Origin: Erythroxylum novogranatense
Lineage: Eukaryota > Streptophyta > Magnoliopsida > Malpighiales > Erythroxylaceae
Assembly: GCA_029891385.1 (NCBI GenBank)
Contig: CM057232.1
Location: forward strand, 61,503,824-61,567,823
Length of the DNA stretch: 64,000 nt
Direction of reading: 5' to 3'
This document shows, in pieces, positions 12,101 through 22,578 of the stretch (position 1 is its first letter; each line of letters starts with the position of its first letter). Below the pieces are notes generated by a model that saw only the letters and a list, made by a program, of their open reading frames with translations, did no database searches and was not told the DNA's origin. A program made the translations under genes and the position numbers.

Positions 12101-12307
12101 CTTATTCCACTTACCTAAAGCCCATAATTTCCAACATTTAATTCTAACCTCCATTTAATTTCTAACTTCTAATTCCAAGCCCAACATAAAATATTTATAT
12201 AAACACATAATTAAATCAATTAAGACAAAATAAAATAATTAACGAATAAATCCATAAATAAATAAATAATTAATTCAAATAAAATAAAAAATTTTTGGGG
12301 CCCAACA
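9138..12307 (-). repeat. 5' LTR of the gypsy element, about 3.17 kb
   Basis: The plus strand opens TGTTGGACCCC and closes GGGGCCCAACA, giving TGTTGG...CCAACA inverted ends. The interior is typical of large plant gypsy LTRs. In element sense it has an AT-rich U3 (12300-12100), a pyrimidine/purine-biased 5' transcribed part (about 12000-11750) and a body with no conserved ORF. A GC-rich cassette (9745-9910) carries three GGCATGCC-centred palindromes. The 69-codon frame at 11787-11996 is a by-product of the CT-rich tract. The 3' LTR is absent, so no target duplication can be tested. Confidence 0.8.
9745..9910. repeat. GC-rich cassette with GGCATGCC palindromes in the gypsy 5' LTR
   Basis: CGGCATGCC occurs at about 9749, 9773 and 9862, two copies inside the palindrome tcggcatgccga, together with GGCGCC and cgctcg motifs. 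GC content contrasts sharply with both flanks. Confidence 0.75.
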
Positions 12308-12579
12308 TTTTCACACTTTATATTATTTCTTGTAAGCTCACTTTATTAATTTGATGATCCAAAAGACTCACCATGTATAATCATTCATCTTACTTGATTA
12401 CATAAGTCTTTACATTCATCAAGAGGCATTAAAGCTTTTGATTTTAATATAAAATTCTCTTAATCTTTTAAATTATTTTTGGATAATATTTTGGGAAGTG
12501 TTTTAATCATAGTTGGATTAAACAAATTGGTTTTGAGCATTTGAAGTTACTAAAATCATGTTTTTTGGGGTGATTAGTT

Positions 12580-13385
12580 AACCTATATGTGTTAGTGGTC
12601 AACCAATATAGGTTAAAGTTGTTAATATTAATATATCGTGAGCTTTTAGCAACATTGGTTGATATAATGGTCAAACAATATGTGTATTGGTCAATTAGTG
12701 TTCTATTAACTACTAAATTTGGTGTTGTAAATGTGCGACCAATATGCTATACTAGTCAACTAGTGCACTATAATTGTTGGAATAGCTAATTCCTGGTTCC
12801 AACAGCTATTATGGGTCCCAAAATACTATAAATAAGTGTTTTCTCCTTGCTTTTAGCATAAAAAAGTTTTGGGTGTTGTATACACACATTTCAAAGAGTT
12901 TTTCAATTATTTGAGCATTATTGTGTCATATTTGTGTGAGTGAGCCATTTTAGAGTTACAAGTGATAAAGTGAGATATTTTGAGATTTATTGTTTTATTA
13001 GAGCAATATGTTATCGTATTTGGATGTGATGCAAGTGAATTTGAGATTCCTCTTCATCTTGGAAGAAGATTGCAAAAAGGGTTCCTCTTTACCAAAAAAA
13101 TATTATACAAAGGTTATTCTTCACTTTAATATAAGAATTATAGTGAAATTTTAATAAAAGTCTTAGGAATGAACGTGGGCAAAGGTTATTTACCGAGCCA
13201 TTATAAATCATTTTGCATTTTCTTCTCCCTATCCTCTTCAATTATTGTTCAATGGTTTGATTAATTTATATTAAGCAATCTTCTCACGTTTATTTATATT
13301 GATTATTGCTAAGTCAATATATTGTTTAGAAAATTATCGAATTTTATAAACACCCAATTCACCCCTTTTGGGTGCTATTGGAGAC
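12580..13385 (+). repeat. Degenerate copia-type (SIRE-like) LTR fragment
   Basis: A TATA-like ctataaataag lies at about 12825. Further on is the phrase cattataaatc near 13200, and the segment finishes with a cacccaattcacccc...gggtg hairpin at about 13350-13375. In my recollection that hairpin is characteristic of SIRE/Maximus LTR 3' ends. No PBS follows and the 5' end is not clear, so this is a solo or truncated LTR. It rests on family resemblance rather than a target duplication. Confidence 0.45.
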
Positions 13386-14450
13386 TGAATTAGACATTCT
13401 AGATACACGTACACTTTGCCAAAGGAGAAACAAAAACCATATCTAAGGGAAAAAGCAATGAAATATAAGCTTAAAAAAAGAGGAATATAATACCTTGCAC
13501 GTAGGAGGATAGTTTAAGCACCCAAGTGCAGGAGATAGGCCCTATCAGTTGATAGTTACAAATAATTTAGGCTTTTTATACTTGGTGAAGCACTAAATGA
13601 TTTTTCTTATCTCATCCATTTATTGGATCTAATCTTAGTGTTAAATAGTTATTAATATTAATAAATTATCAAAAAATATTTTAATAATTTAATGGAATAA
13701 TTTATTGAAAATCAATGTAATTAAATTATTTAAAATTAAAATAAATTTTATTATTTACATAATTATTTGGTTTATTAAAATAAAAATTTTATGACATAGC
13801 TATAAATTATTATAACATATTAATCATCATATTTGTTAGTATTATGTAATAACAAAATAAATTTTTAATAAAAGACTTAATTTACTATTATTTTAAACTA
13901 ATTTATTTATTATTAAATTATTAATAAAAATATATAAATAATGATATGTAAATAAAATAATAAAATATCACAATTTTATTTATTATAGATAAAAATTAAT
14001 CAAATTATTTATTAAAATACTATAATTGAAAATAAGAAATTAATAATCTTATTTATTAGTGGTGGTCTAAGGTGACACACAAGAAGGCAATTTAAGAAAA
14101 TATAATTCATAAGTTGAAGATTTATTTGACAGAAATAAAATGAAGGTATTAATTAATCTTTTCAACTAAATTTTCAAATATGACCTTTATCCTATCTTTT
14201 CGGTAGATTCGTATAATAGTAATGGCCTTTTCATTTTTAGGCTACACTTCTAACATGAACATGAGAGCCCATTTAGAGCTTATATTAATACTTGCTAACC
14301 TTCTCAATTTAATCATAATAAATTGTAGTGTTATGTTATTTACAACTTTAATTCAAACTAAAGCTTAAAAGAGGTATAAAATTTTGTGTAAATGATAAAT
14401 TCGATACAGTGAGATTAATTTTTTTTATAAAAATGTTACATGCCAATTAC
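13386..14450. other. AT-rich stretch without recognisable genes
   Basis: Very AT-rich sequence (especially 13600-14050) with no ORF of note. No inverted-repeat element with clear ends was seen. Confidence 0.6.
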
Positions 14451-14498
14451 TGTAGGGTTGGTCCCACGATCTATTGGTTGAGATACTAAACTCCAAAT

Positions 14499-14512
14499 TT
14501 AGTATCAGAGCT
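14499..14512 (+). other. Decayed tRNA-Met primer binding site of the pararetrovirus
   Basis: The sequence ttagtatcagagct differs from the consensus TGGTATCAGAGC in the second and third bases. It lies upstream of the movement-protein region, as expected for a caulimovirid genome, where this site marks position 1 of the circular map. Confidence 0.55.
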
Positions 14513-14559
14513 CTTGAATATCCTCAGAGTGAGTAGGAAGAGAACCTATAAGAAAATGG

Positions 14560-15390
14560 AAACATAGCAAAATGACCCTGTTCATTTATCTTCTACTTTA
14601 TCTATGTTTTCTTTACCTTCAATGTAAAGCGTGTGTTATCTAATCATATAGAAAACCTTGTAAAAATTACTCATGAACTTGTAGGAAATCATGTTTATGA
14701 GTCTTCTTTACCTTTGCTGAGTCCGTACAGTATATATTCGCGTGATTGTTCTTAAATAAGAAGTATCCATACTATCTTGTCTACTTCTAGACCTCGTGTC
14801 AAAGAAATAATCCAAAGTTACAGATTGAAATAGTGTGGTCTCAAATCTACAACAGCAAAATTATATGTGAGGCTTGAAATCCCTAGAGAGTTGACTTATT
14901 TATAAAGAGAGCAAAATCATACACATCTTCATGTTGGAGCTATACGCCTTATTTTTACACTTCATGGAAGAAAGGGAATACTTGCTACAACCAGGATATC
15001 TCTTCTAGACACTGCCTACATAACTTACCAAAATGCTCTTATTGGTACTTTACTGACAACACTCAACAATGGAAGTGTCATCTTAACCATAGCACCTGAT
15101 TTCAACATCAGGTTGGATGATCCCACTTTATCTGAACGTCTATCAGGTTGGATGATCCCATTTTATCTGAACGTCTACAAGTTCAGATCTAGATAACTGG
15201 AGCAGATCAAGATCTTATAGTCATCATGGCTATGTTACATCACCAGATGATCTATCGTCTGCAAAATCACGTTTTGGATCTTAATTTTCCAATTTCCACT
15301 TCGGATGCTCTTTACATAGTTACTAATCGTTCCAATGATTAGACTACTATCATTCAGATTCTGAAGTAACTACCAACACAGGAGCTTGAA
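14560..15390 (+). pseudogene. Pararetroviral movement protein (30K family) remnant
   Basis: Broken plus-strand frames around 14950-15300 contain RISLLDTAYITYQNALIG and TTLNNGSVILTI, followed by FNIRLDDPTL. These match the pattern of 30K-superfamily movement proteins, which form tubules through plasmodesmata. A 35-bp tandem duplication (15109-15143 repeated at 15144-15178) shifts the frame, and further stops follow. Recognition is by family resemblance; the start was not located. Confidence 0.6.
15109..15178 (+). repeat. 35-bp tandem duplication inside the movement-protein region
   Basis: Two adjacent 35-bp copies, each beginning caggttggatgatccca, differ at only a few bases (cactttatc versus cattttatc, and the last base). 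Thirty-five is not a multiple of three, so the event itself breaks the reading frame. Confidence 0.85.
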
Positions 15391-15393
15391 AAG

Positions 15394-17560
15394 TTGATGC
15401 CTACTAAATGGATCACCAATTACCAAAAGGTGTTCCATGTGCCTCATCGACATTCTTTTCATACTACAACTCTTCCAATTCTGAAGACCTTAAGAGATGG
15501 AACTGTTAAGTCCGTCTATGCACGGCCCAATGAAGATCCATCTAGACCTTCTACATCCAGGGCAATACTTATGATTCAGCCCGTATTTTCTCATATGGAA
15601 GGTAAATATGATCCTCCTATTGATTATTTCAAATCTAATGGAGATCCAGATTACGTCAATCATCATCGTGGATAGGGGTGAGCATTATTCGGGCCGGCCC
15701 GATTACCCGGCCCCACCTGAATTAATTCAGGTAAAGAAATTACCTAATTCGGGTAATTCGGGCCGACCCGGATATTACCCAAATTATTTTCGAGCCGGGA
15801 CGGGTAACTCTGAAAAAATTTGGGCCGGCTCGATTACCCGAATTAGGTTTAAAAAAATTATGAAATAGGATAATTAGGATAATTTGGGTAAATCGGGCCG
15901 GGATAATTTGGGTAAATCGGGTAAATCAGGCAGGGTAAATAAGTAATTCGGGTAAATCGGGCCGAATAAGTTCGGGTAATTGAAAATTCAGGTCCGGGTC
16001 AGGTAAGAAAAAAAATTTCGGGTAATTCGGGCCGGGCCCGAACAGTAAAAATCCGGCCTGAACTACCCGAATGCTCACCCCTAATCGTGGTCATTTTATA
16101 AGATGTCAACCCATCTATGAGTGAACCTGACTATGAAGTCTTTCTCAATCCTAAGTCAGATAGTGATGATGATGATGAAAGATATGCAAGAAGGAGAAGG
16201 AAGGAGAAGGAAGAAGAAAAAGTCAAAATCTCACTGTATGCCTTCTCATAAGTATCATCCACACAGAGATGATCCAGATCCAGACAACTCTAGCTATCTT
16301 AAAGGTCTATCGATAGAAAGATCCAGACCTAAATCTCTTAATGAGATGTTGAAGTCATCTATATGTCAATTGAAGCTAGCAGTTCCTGTTATGACTCCTA
16401 CTCATATACCATGTATGATGGCAAAGCCATACGAGGAAGACTTTCCTTCATTAACTAGGAGTACTGATGAATCAAAAAGTGTTGTCTATAACCCTTGCAT
16501 CCGAGCCGCAGGAATCACTTCACAAGGTACACTCATATCAAATCCTTCTAACAAAGTACTTAAATAGAAAACATCCAATGTAGTAGCACAAAATAAAGTT
16601 CTAAGAAGAATTGATTCTAAACTAGATGGAATCAGTCAACAAAATCATAGTAGTCATCATAAAGTCGATGCAGTCTCTAAGTAATTCCATCAGATGTATC
16701 AGTCTTACAAAGCTCAGATTCAGCGTCTTGATGTTGATCTTCGACATTACATCGCTACCTATTATATGGGACCTGACCTCGACATTAAAGTTCGTGAGAT
16801 ACAAAAAATACAAAGAATTGTGCAACAAATGGAAGTTGATATGCATTCTGCATAGTCAAAGACAGTATATGGCTCCTCTACTTCATTATTCCCAAATACT
16901 CAGCCAACATACCTGTCTCCTATGTATCAGAAGTATCCAAAAGAAGCTGACTACTCAAAGGTATTCAATTTCAATTATCCTTTCATTAGACAGTACATTC
17001 ATCCTCAGAAAACTTAAAAAAAAACCTAAGAGGTCAAAGTTAAAGAAAAAATTTAATAGAGTTCCTGCGAAAAGAGTTTATAAGAAGTAAATCCTGAGCC
17101 ATCATCTTCTTATACACCATTTGAACCAATCAATCAGTAGAGTAAACCTTTATAGATTCATACACCTCCAATATCTCTACCGAAAGTTCAACCTTCCACA
17201 TTATCTACTGGGAAGGAAAAAGCACTATAGACAGAGTTCATTGCAACTCTCACATCAAAAGATATTGCAGAAGATTCTTGTTCTCAATCACATAATACAA
17301 AAGTTTGTTTTAAAACCTCTGTTCCTATATCACAAAACCTCTGTAGATATCTCTGAATCAATATCATCATTTGAACAGATCTCTGAACCGTCTACTGATT
17401 CTTTAGCACAACTAGCTAATCTATCAAAGTTATCTAATGTTATGATGATGATGCCTCAAACTACTGAAGTTGAACCTGACATAAGTGAAGAAAAATCCAC
17501 AGGTACTAAACTTTTCATACCTGAACCAGCACCACAAGCAACACCAGCTTAGCCAGCTAC
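15394..17560 (+). pseudogene. Pararetroviral polyprotein, region between movement and coat proteins
   Basis: Frames at 15394-15672 (ending GDPDYVNHHRG) continue after the MITE at 16084 and run with stops to about 17560. The part after the MITE contains an acidic and Lys/Arg-rich patch (about 16150-16250). A charged, heptad-like stretch near 16780-16850 contains KVREIQKIQRIVQQM, which could be a coiled coil. Virion-associated or assembly roles are typical for this position in caulimovirids, but no specific domain was recognised. Frameshifts near 16570, 16680, 16850 and 17080 break it. Confidence 0.5.
15665..16091. mobile_element. hAT-type MITE (411 bp) with 8-bp target duplication
   Basis: The element is 15673-16083. 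It starts TAGGGGTGAGCATT and ends with the inverted copy AATGCTCACCCCTA. The flanks are atcgtgga (15665-15672) and atcgtggt (16084-16091), an 8-bp duplication with one mismatch. The length of the duplication and the AGGGGTG ends are diagnostic of hAT transposons. There is no transposase. The interior is GC-rich and packed with about seven variants of GGGTAATTCGGGCC on both strands, probably subterminal transposase-binding repeats. It sits inside a pararetroviral frame, so it is younger than the viral integration. Confidence 0.9.
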
Positions 17561-18660
17561 ACAGGGTCAAACCAAGCCTACTTCAGGACCTTGGTTTACT
17601 TTTGATGATCTACCTCTGAAGAAATGGAGAGGCAGAATACATGAATTTGGTGTATGGATTGATCTTCGAATGACCAGACCTAAACATTCCTTACTAAATA
17701 TTTTGTTTGAATTCACATCTTGTTTCACTGGTACTTTGTGAGAATGGTGGCAAAGTATAAATGATTACCAAAGACTTCAGTACATCCAAGTCACTATAGC
17801 AGGAGCACTTTTTGGAGTAATCCATAAAGAATTTCTTGGTGACTTTCAACTTATTGATAAGCAGATCTTTCAAAAATACTTTGCAATGAAATGTTGTTCA
17901 CTTGATAAGCGTGATATTCAGAAGCATTACCAATGAATGATGGAAAGGTGTTATCTCTTGAATGGATGGAATGATGTTACTTTGCGATATACTTTTATCT
18001 CATCCATTCCATATCAATTGCAACCAAAACTACAAAGGACCATAGTTTCTTTACAATGAGATATGTCAACAATATCTCTTGGAGAAATCTACCAGCTTGC
18101 TCTAGCTTCTCTTGATAAGTTATGTGAACATACCCTGTTCAAGAATATCATTAGAGGCAATCCAGTTCTCAAACAGGCTTACAAGAAGCCTTATCTTCAG
18201 ATTAAGTGCAAAGACAAAAAGACTTGCGAGTGTCATAGCAAGAAGAAAGCTAATCTTCGTCAAGTCCATCATAGAAGAAAGTTTTGCAGATAGATGGAAG
18301 GCTACAAGCATTTAAGGAAAACTTATGAAAGGAAGAACGGCGGTAAAGGGAGAAGATTTGTTTGGTTCTTCAAGAAATCCTCACAATGACAGAAGCCTGA
18401 ACGATGTTTCATCTGTGAACAACATGGACACTTTGCACGCACATGTCCTTATAAAACAAAGAAAGATGCTAAGTTGTTAAAGCAAATGCAATCCATTCTG
18501 CCTATTGATTCTTCCAACAACTTTGAAGAATTAATTGAGGAACAATCTTAAGAAGATGAGAACACCAAGTTTGCTATTTCTTCATTAACATCAGAAGATG
18601 AAGAATCCTTGACTTGCTATGATTCTTTATATATGTTATAGCAGGCTTGTATGAAAGTAG
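17561..18660 (+). pseudogene. Pararetroviral coat protein with zinc knuckle
   Basis: Plus-strand frames from about 17585 read PWFTFDDLPLKKWRG and continue as a caulimovirid-like capsid region to about 18300, with in-frame stops near 17740, 17935 and 18058. A basic stretch (KCKDKKTCECHSKKKANLRQ) precedes a CX2CX4HX4C knuckle encoded at 18405-18446 (CFICEQHGHFARTC). An acidic tail follows (to about 18640). Capsid proteins of this family package the viral DNA and the knuckle binds RNA. The copy is not translatable as a whole. Confidence 0.7.
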
Positions 18661-18699
18661 ATCGTACACCAGTTCAACAATCTTATCTCCAAATCCAAC

Positions 18700-19170
18700 T
18701 CTTTTAACAAGACAAATATGATAAGCACATCAGAGCTATCGGGTTTATGGATACTGGATCCAATCATACGATCATGAAACCTAATATCTTATCATTTGAC
18801 GCATGGAATTCTTATGATGAATATTTCACTGCTGTTGATGGTAACTCTTTCAAGATTGGGTTAATTACGAAACGAAGAAACAGGATTAGATTCTTTCCTC
18901 AATGTACAAGTTGGACTAAAGTTTTTGGAATCAATTTACCTAGCTTAGACATTCTCATTGGTATGGATATATATAGTAAAGCCTTACCTTTACAGATCCT
19001 ACCCACAAGCCTTAGGTATCGCTCATTTTTCAATCTATACACTGAAATCAAAAATTTGTTTGAACTTACTCAATTTCTTACATGTTACACTGTACTTCGA
19101 GATAAACTGTTGAAATATTGTCCTGAATCTCATGAACAGTTTTCTCACCCATATCCTCAGTGAAAAATGT
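18700..19170 (+). pseudogene. Pararetroviral aspartic protease
   Basis: The frame 18747-19163 (138 codons from an internal ATG) starts with the retropepsin motif MDTGSNHTIM and has the second conserved element DILIGMDIY at about 18950. It is one of the longest undisturbed stretches of the integrant. The frame closes at a stop just before the RT block, where an intact polyprotein would be continuous. Confidence 0.75.
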
Positions 19171-20460
19171 TGACTTTTTCATAAGTTTACCTTTTAGAAG
19201 AATGAGGATATAAATTCTACCAAAGTCACCCATCCAGGGATAAACCTTGATGATCTACAGCTCACACAAGATGAGTGTGCAATCATTTTAAATCAAGGAC
19301 TTATTGAGCCCACAAAGTCAGATTGAGCTTGTCAAGCATTTTATGTCAACAAACGTTCGGAGCAGAAACGTAGAAAAAAGAGATTAGCCATTGACTACAA
19401 ACCTCTGAATGTTTTCCTGCAAGATGACAAGTTTTCTCTTCCAAAGATCAGTAGTCAAGTACTATTTCTTAAAGAAGCTATTATCTTTTCTAAGTTTGAT
19501 CTTAAGGCAGGATTTTAGCAACTGGGTATTCACCTAACTGAAAGATACAAAATTGCATTCTGCATTCCTAATGCACAGTACCAATAGATTGTTATGCCAT
19601 TTGGGCTTAAAGTCAACCTATCACTGTTTCATAAAACAATGACCAAGATCTATGAGCCTATCCTCTACAGTGCTCTGATCTACATTTATGATATCTTACT
19701 GTTCTCAAAGACCCATTAGGATTCTGGGATCTTATTAAACAATATAGCATTATGCTTTTAGCCTCGAAAAACACCATTGGCACTAAGGAAATTGAGGTTC
19801 TGGGTATGCATTTCAAATATGGATTCTACCACTTTGGTTCACATATTTCAAAAGAGTTGTTACATTTTCTTGATGAATATCTCATTGTCAAACATATACA
19901 ACAATTCCTTGGAATTGTTAACTATATTTGAGAGTTTATATCACACGTGGCAACTTATACTGCAAGCTTATCTAAGCTTTTGGAAAAGAATCCACCACCT
20001 TGGACAAAAGAACAAACCAAGGCTATCTAGCATCTAAAACAGAGTTGTCAGGATCCTCCACCTTTAAAGATTCCTGATATAGGACAACGCATTTTACAGA
20101 CTGATGCTAGTGACATCCACTGGGCCGCTGTGCTCATCGAAGAAATCAATGACAAAAGACATTTCTGTGGACATGCAACTGGCCAATTTAGTTCTTCTGA
20201 ATTCCATTATCATATTAGTTATAAGGAGATTCTTGTTGCTAAAAGAGGTATTGAAAAGTTTGCTTTCCACGTCACTTCTTATCACTTTGTCATTGAAATG
20301 AATAACACCTCTTTTTCAAAAATCCTTGATCAACCTAAAAAAAGATTCCCAACAGTCAATTGCTTCTTTGGCAAGAATGATTTTCTTGCTATAAATTCTC
20401 CATCTGCCATATTAAAGGTCACCATAATACACTTGCTAATTATCTTTCTCGGCCTATTAA
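19171..20460 (+). pseudogene. Pararetroviral reverse transcriptase and RNase H
   Basis: RT motifs occur in order: RLAIDYKPLN (about 19385), FSKFDLKAGF followed by a stop (about 19500), VMPFGLK (about 19590), and the catalytic box as YIYDILLFSK (about 19680), where the second-last position of YIDD is Tyr instead of Asp. RNase H follows with QTDASD at about 20098 and FCGHATGQFSSSEFHYH at 20164-20214, then a tail resembling the end of caulimovirid pol (about 20440). Stops and a frame change near 19720-20040 separate the domains. The changed catalytic box alone would abolish polymerase activity. Confidence 0.8.
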
Positions 20461-21150
20461 ACCTTTTTTGTTTGTCTCCTCTTCCTTGAAGCTTCTCATT
20501 CCTTTATATTGGTTAATGAAGTTTCCTAAGTTTGCAAAATACAAAAAAAACTTGTATCCACTTCTTTCTCAGAGTTTGTTTTATTATTTGCATCTGACTC
20601 TTCTTAAGTTTGACATTTTACTAGTTCCTGGTTATTTGATGTTGTCACTCCTTACAAACTCATGTATACATCTATGACAATATCCATGAGTCTACCCTCT
20701 GGCATCTTTGGGCATTGTCTACCCTTTATACTTGTTCTATATCTTTCTGACCCCTTCATGTGTATTGACATATGTCTAAGACAGTTCAGGATTGCTTATA
20801 AAACAATTATGTCGTAAGATTAGAGTTTAACAGGGAAAGAGTGAAAGTACTCTTGCGGCTATTATTACAAAGTGGGAAGAGAGAGTTTGTAAAGAAAGTA
20901 AGGTTCCTAAGAGGAAAGATGAGAGTTGTGTGCCCATAGAGAGAGAAAGGAGTTTTGTTGTCTCATCTACCATACCTGAAACTTACCGATAGTCACAACA
21001 AAAGTTCCCTAATTGTTCCACAATAGTCTACCAAGTGCCTCAGTACCTACAATTTGACATTGGTTAGTTGATGATCTCGTCTAAAAGAGTTATTTTAGCC
21101 AATTTGGTTGTTATACTTTTCCGTGTGTCCTTCAGGGTCCCGTGTTGGGG
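20461..21150 (+). other. 3' part of the pararetroviral integrant, non-coding or too decayed
   Basis: Short frames only. The sequence may represent the end of the polyprotein and the viral intergenic region, but no transactivator-like ORF or clear 35S-type promoter could be identified. The right junction to host DNA is not sharp. Confidence 0.35.
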
Positions 21151-22578
21151 TGAGACCTTTTGTTAATTCGAATGTTTCTGTAAGAACTAAAACATCTCGT
21201 TGATTTGAATGATTCAATGCATTTTTGCATTTAGACATGTCTTAATAATTTGAATGTTCTATTGTTAGCTTTACCATTCGAATTATCAACTTCTTGCCAC
21301 GCAAATGCATCAACTCAATCCTACCACTGTAAGTATTGTTGACTTCAATTGTGAAGTTCGCAGGGGAACACTCGGATAAATATTAAACTAATTACAATAT
21401 TTTTATTGTAATTTTTAGTTTCTATTTAAAAAATTATTAATCGTTAAAATATTTATATTTTTATTACTTATATGAATTACACATTATAATAAAAACTTAT
21501 TATAAATCATCATTTAAAATTATTATATTATATTTTTACTTATAAATTAATATAAATATTTATTTAAACAAAAAATTATGAAATTTATATACTTTAAAGA
21601 TGTTTCAAATTAAAATAAATGTACAAATTCGAGGCATAGCACATGGATTCCAACGAAAAAAATCTTAGCAAATTACCCTATATGAAATTGAGGCAAAGAA
21701 ATAGCTCACTTCTATCCGGTGAACTAAATAGACTCTATTACAGTGATCATGCTGCTATGAAAAAAATACGCTAAACCCACCTAATTGGATGAAATATTTG
21801 AATTAGATCGTCCTAGTTTGGATGAAATATTTGAATTAGATCGTCCTAGTTTGCAGCTCACGTCTGACTAAGTGAGGCAATAAGACTTTAGATGTACATG
21901 GTTTTAAGTTAATGAAAAAGAGGAAAGTTTTCTAGTTCGTATTTTAATAATTATAATTAAATAATATTTATTTATTTAATAATAAATCACATTATAACAA
22001 AGAAATAGAAAACAAAACTAAAATTTCTAATTTATATAAATTATGAAAATCAAAAGAAATTAAAACCACAAACAAAAACAAATTTTTATCAGAATTTAAA
22101 ACAAAAACAAGAAACTTAAATTTTTTAAAATCAGATCCTTAGATATTGACAAACACAATCTCTGAATAATCAATCTTATATCCCTGCTTGTCATTCTTGA
22201 ATAGAATGAAAGAAAGAAAAATAATTATATCAACCAGATGAAAAAGAAAAATTTGCTCGTTGTCATTTACTATTTTCCATGATGTATTTGAAGTGTACAA
22301 AATTCCGCTATACAGGACGGCAAAGAAGCTGGAAGAGCGGTCACCCCTAACACTGAAAAAAGCTACCCAATCCGAACTAAATTTGTCACACTAACTCTTC
22401 TTTCATTTTCTAGTTGTGGTAAGACAATATACAAGAGTACACAACAATTTATACTCCCAATATCTGCAAACTGCCTGAATCAAAGCCGTTAAAAAAAACT
22501 TCCTAGAACCATTTTGAGTGGAAAACTATACTGACCAGGCAGAAGTGGAACGCAGAAGTGGAACGCAGAAGCTAATAA
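21151..22578. other. AT-rich intergenic region downstream of TRS130
   Basis: No gene was recognised. An exact 33-bp tandem duplication lies at 21785-21850. A 13-bp tandem repeat (gcagaagtggaac) lies close to the TRS130 stop at about 22539-22567, in what is probably the 3' UTR. The region 21400-22150 is very AT-rich. Confidence 0.6.
21785..21850. repeat. Exact 33-bp tandem duplication
   Basis: Two identical adjacent copies, 21785-21817 and 21818-21850, each beginning ttggatgaaatatttg. No coding context was seen. Confidence 0.9.

Larger units (their letters stand above)
14499..21150 (+). mobile_element. Endogenous pararetrovirus (Caulimoviridae), decayed
   Basis: A plus-strand block with caulimovirid gene order: Met-type PBS remnant, 30K movement protein, middle region, coat protein with zinc knuckle, retropepsin, RT, RNase H. 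There are no LTRs. All modules are on one strand and read as a single broken polyprotein, an arrangement known in petuviruses and florendoviruses, so one of those is the tentative affinity. The genus is unresolved. Many stops and frameshifts, a 35-bp duplication and a MITE insertion break the frames, so no functional protein is encoded. The right border is approximate. Confidence 0.8.
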
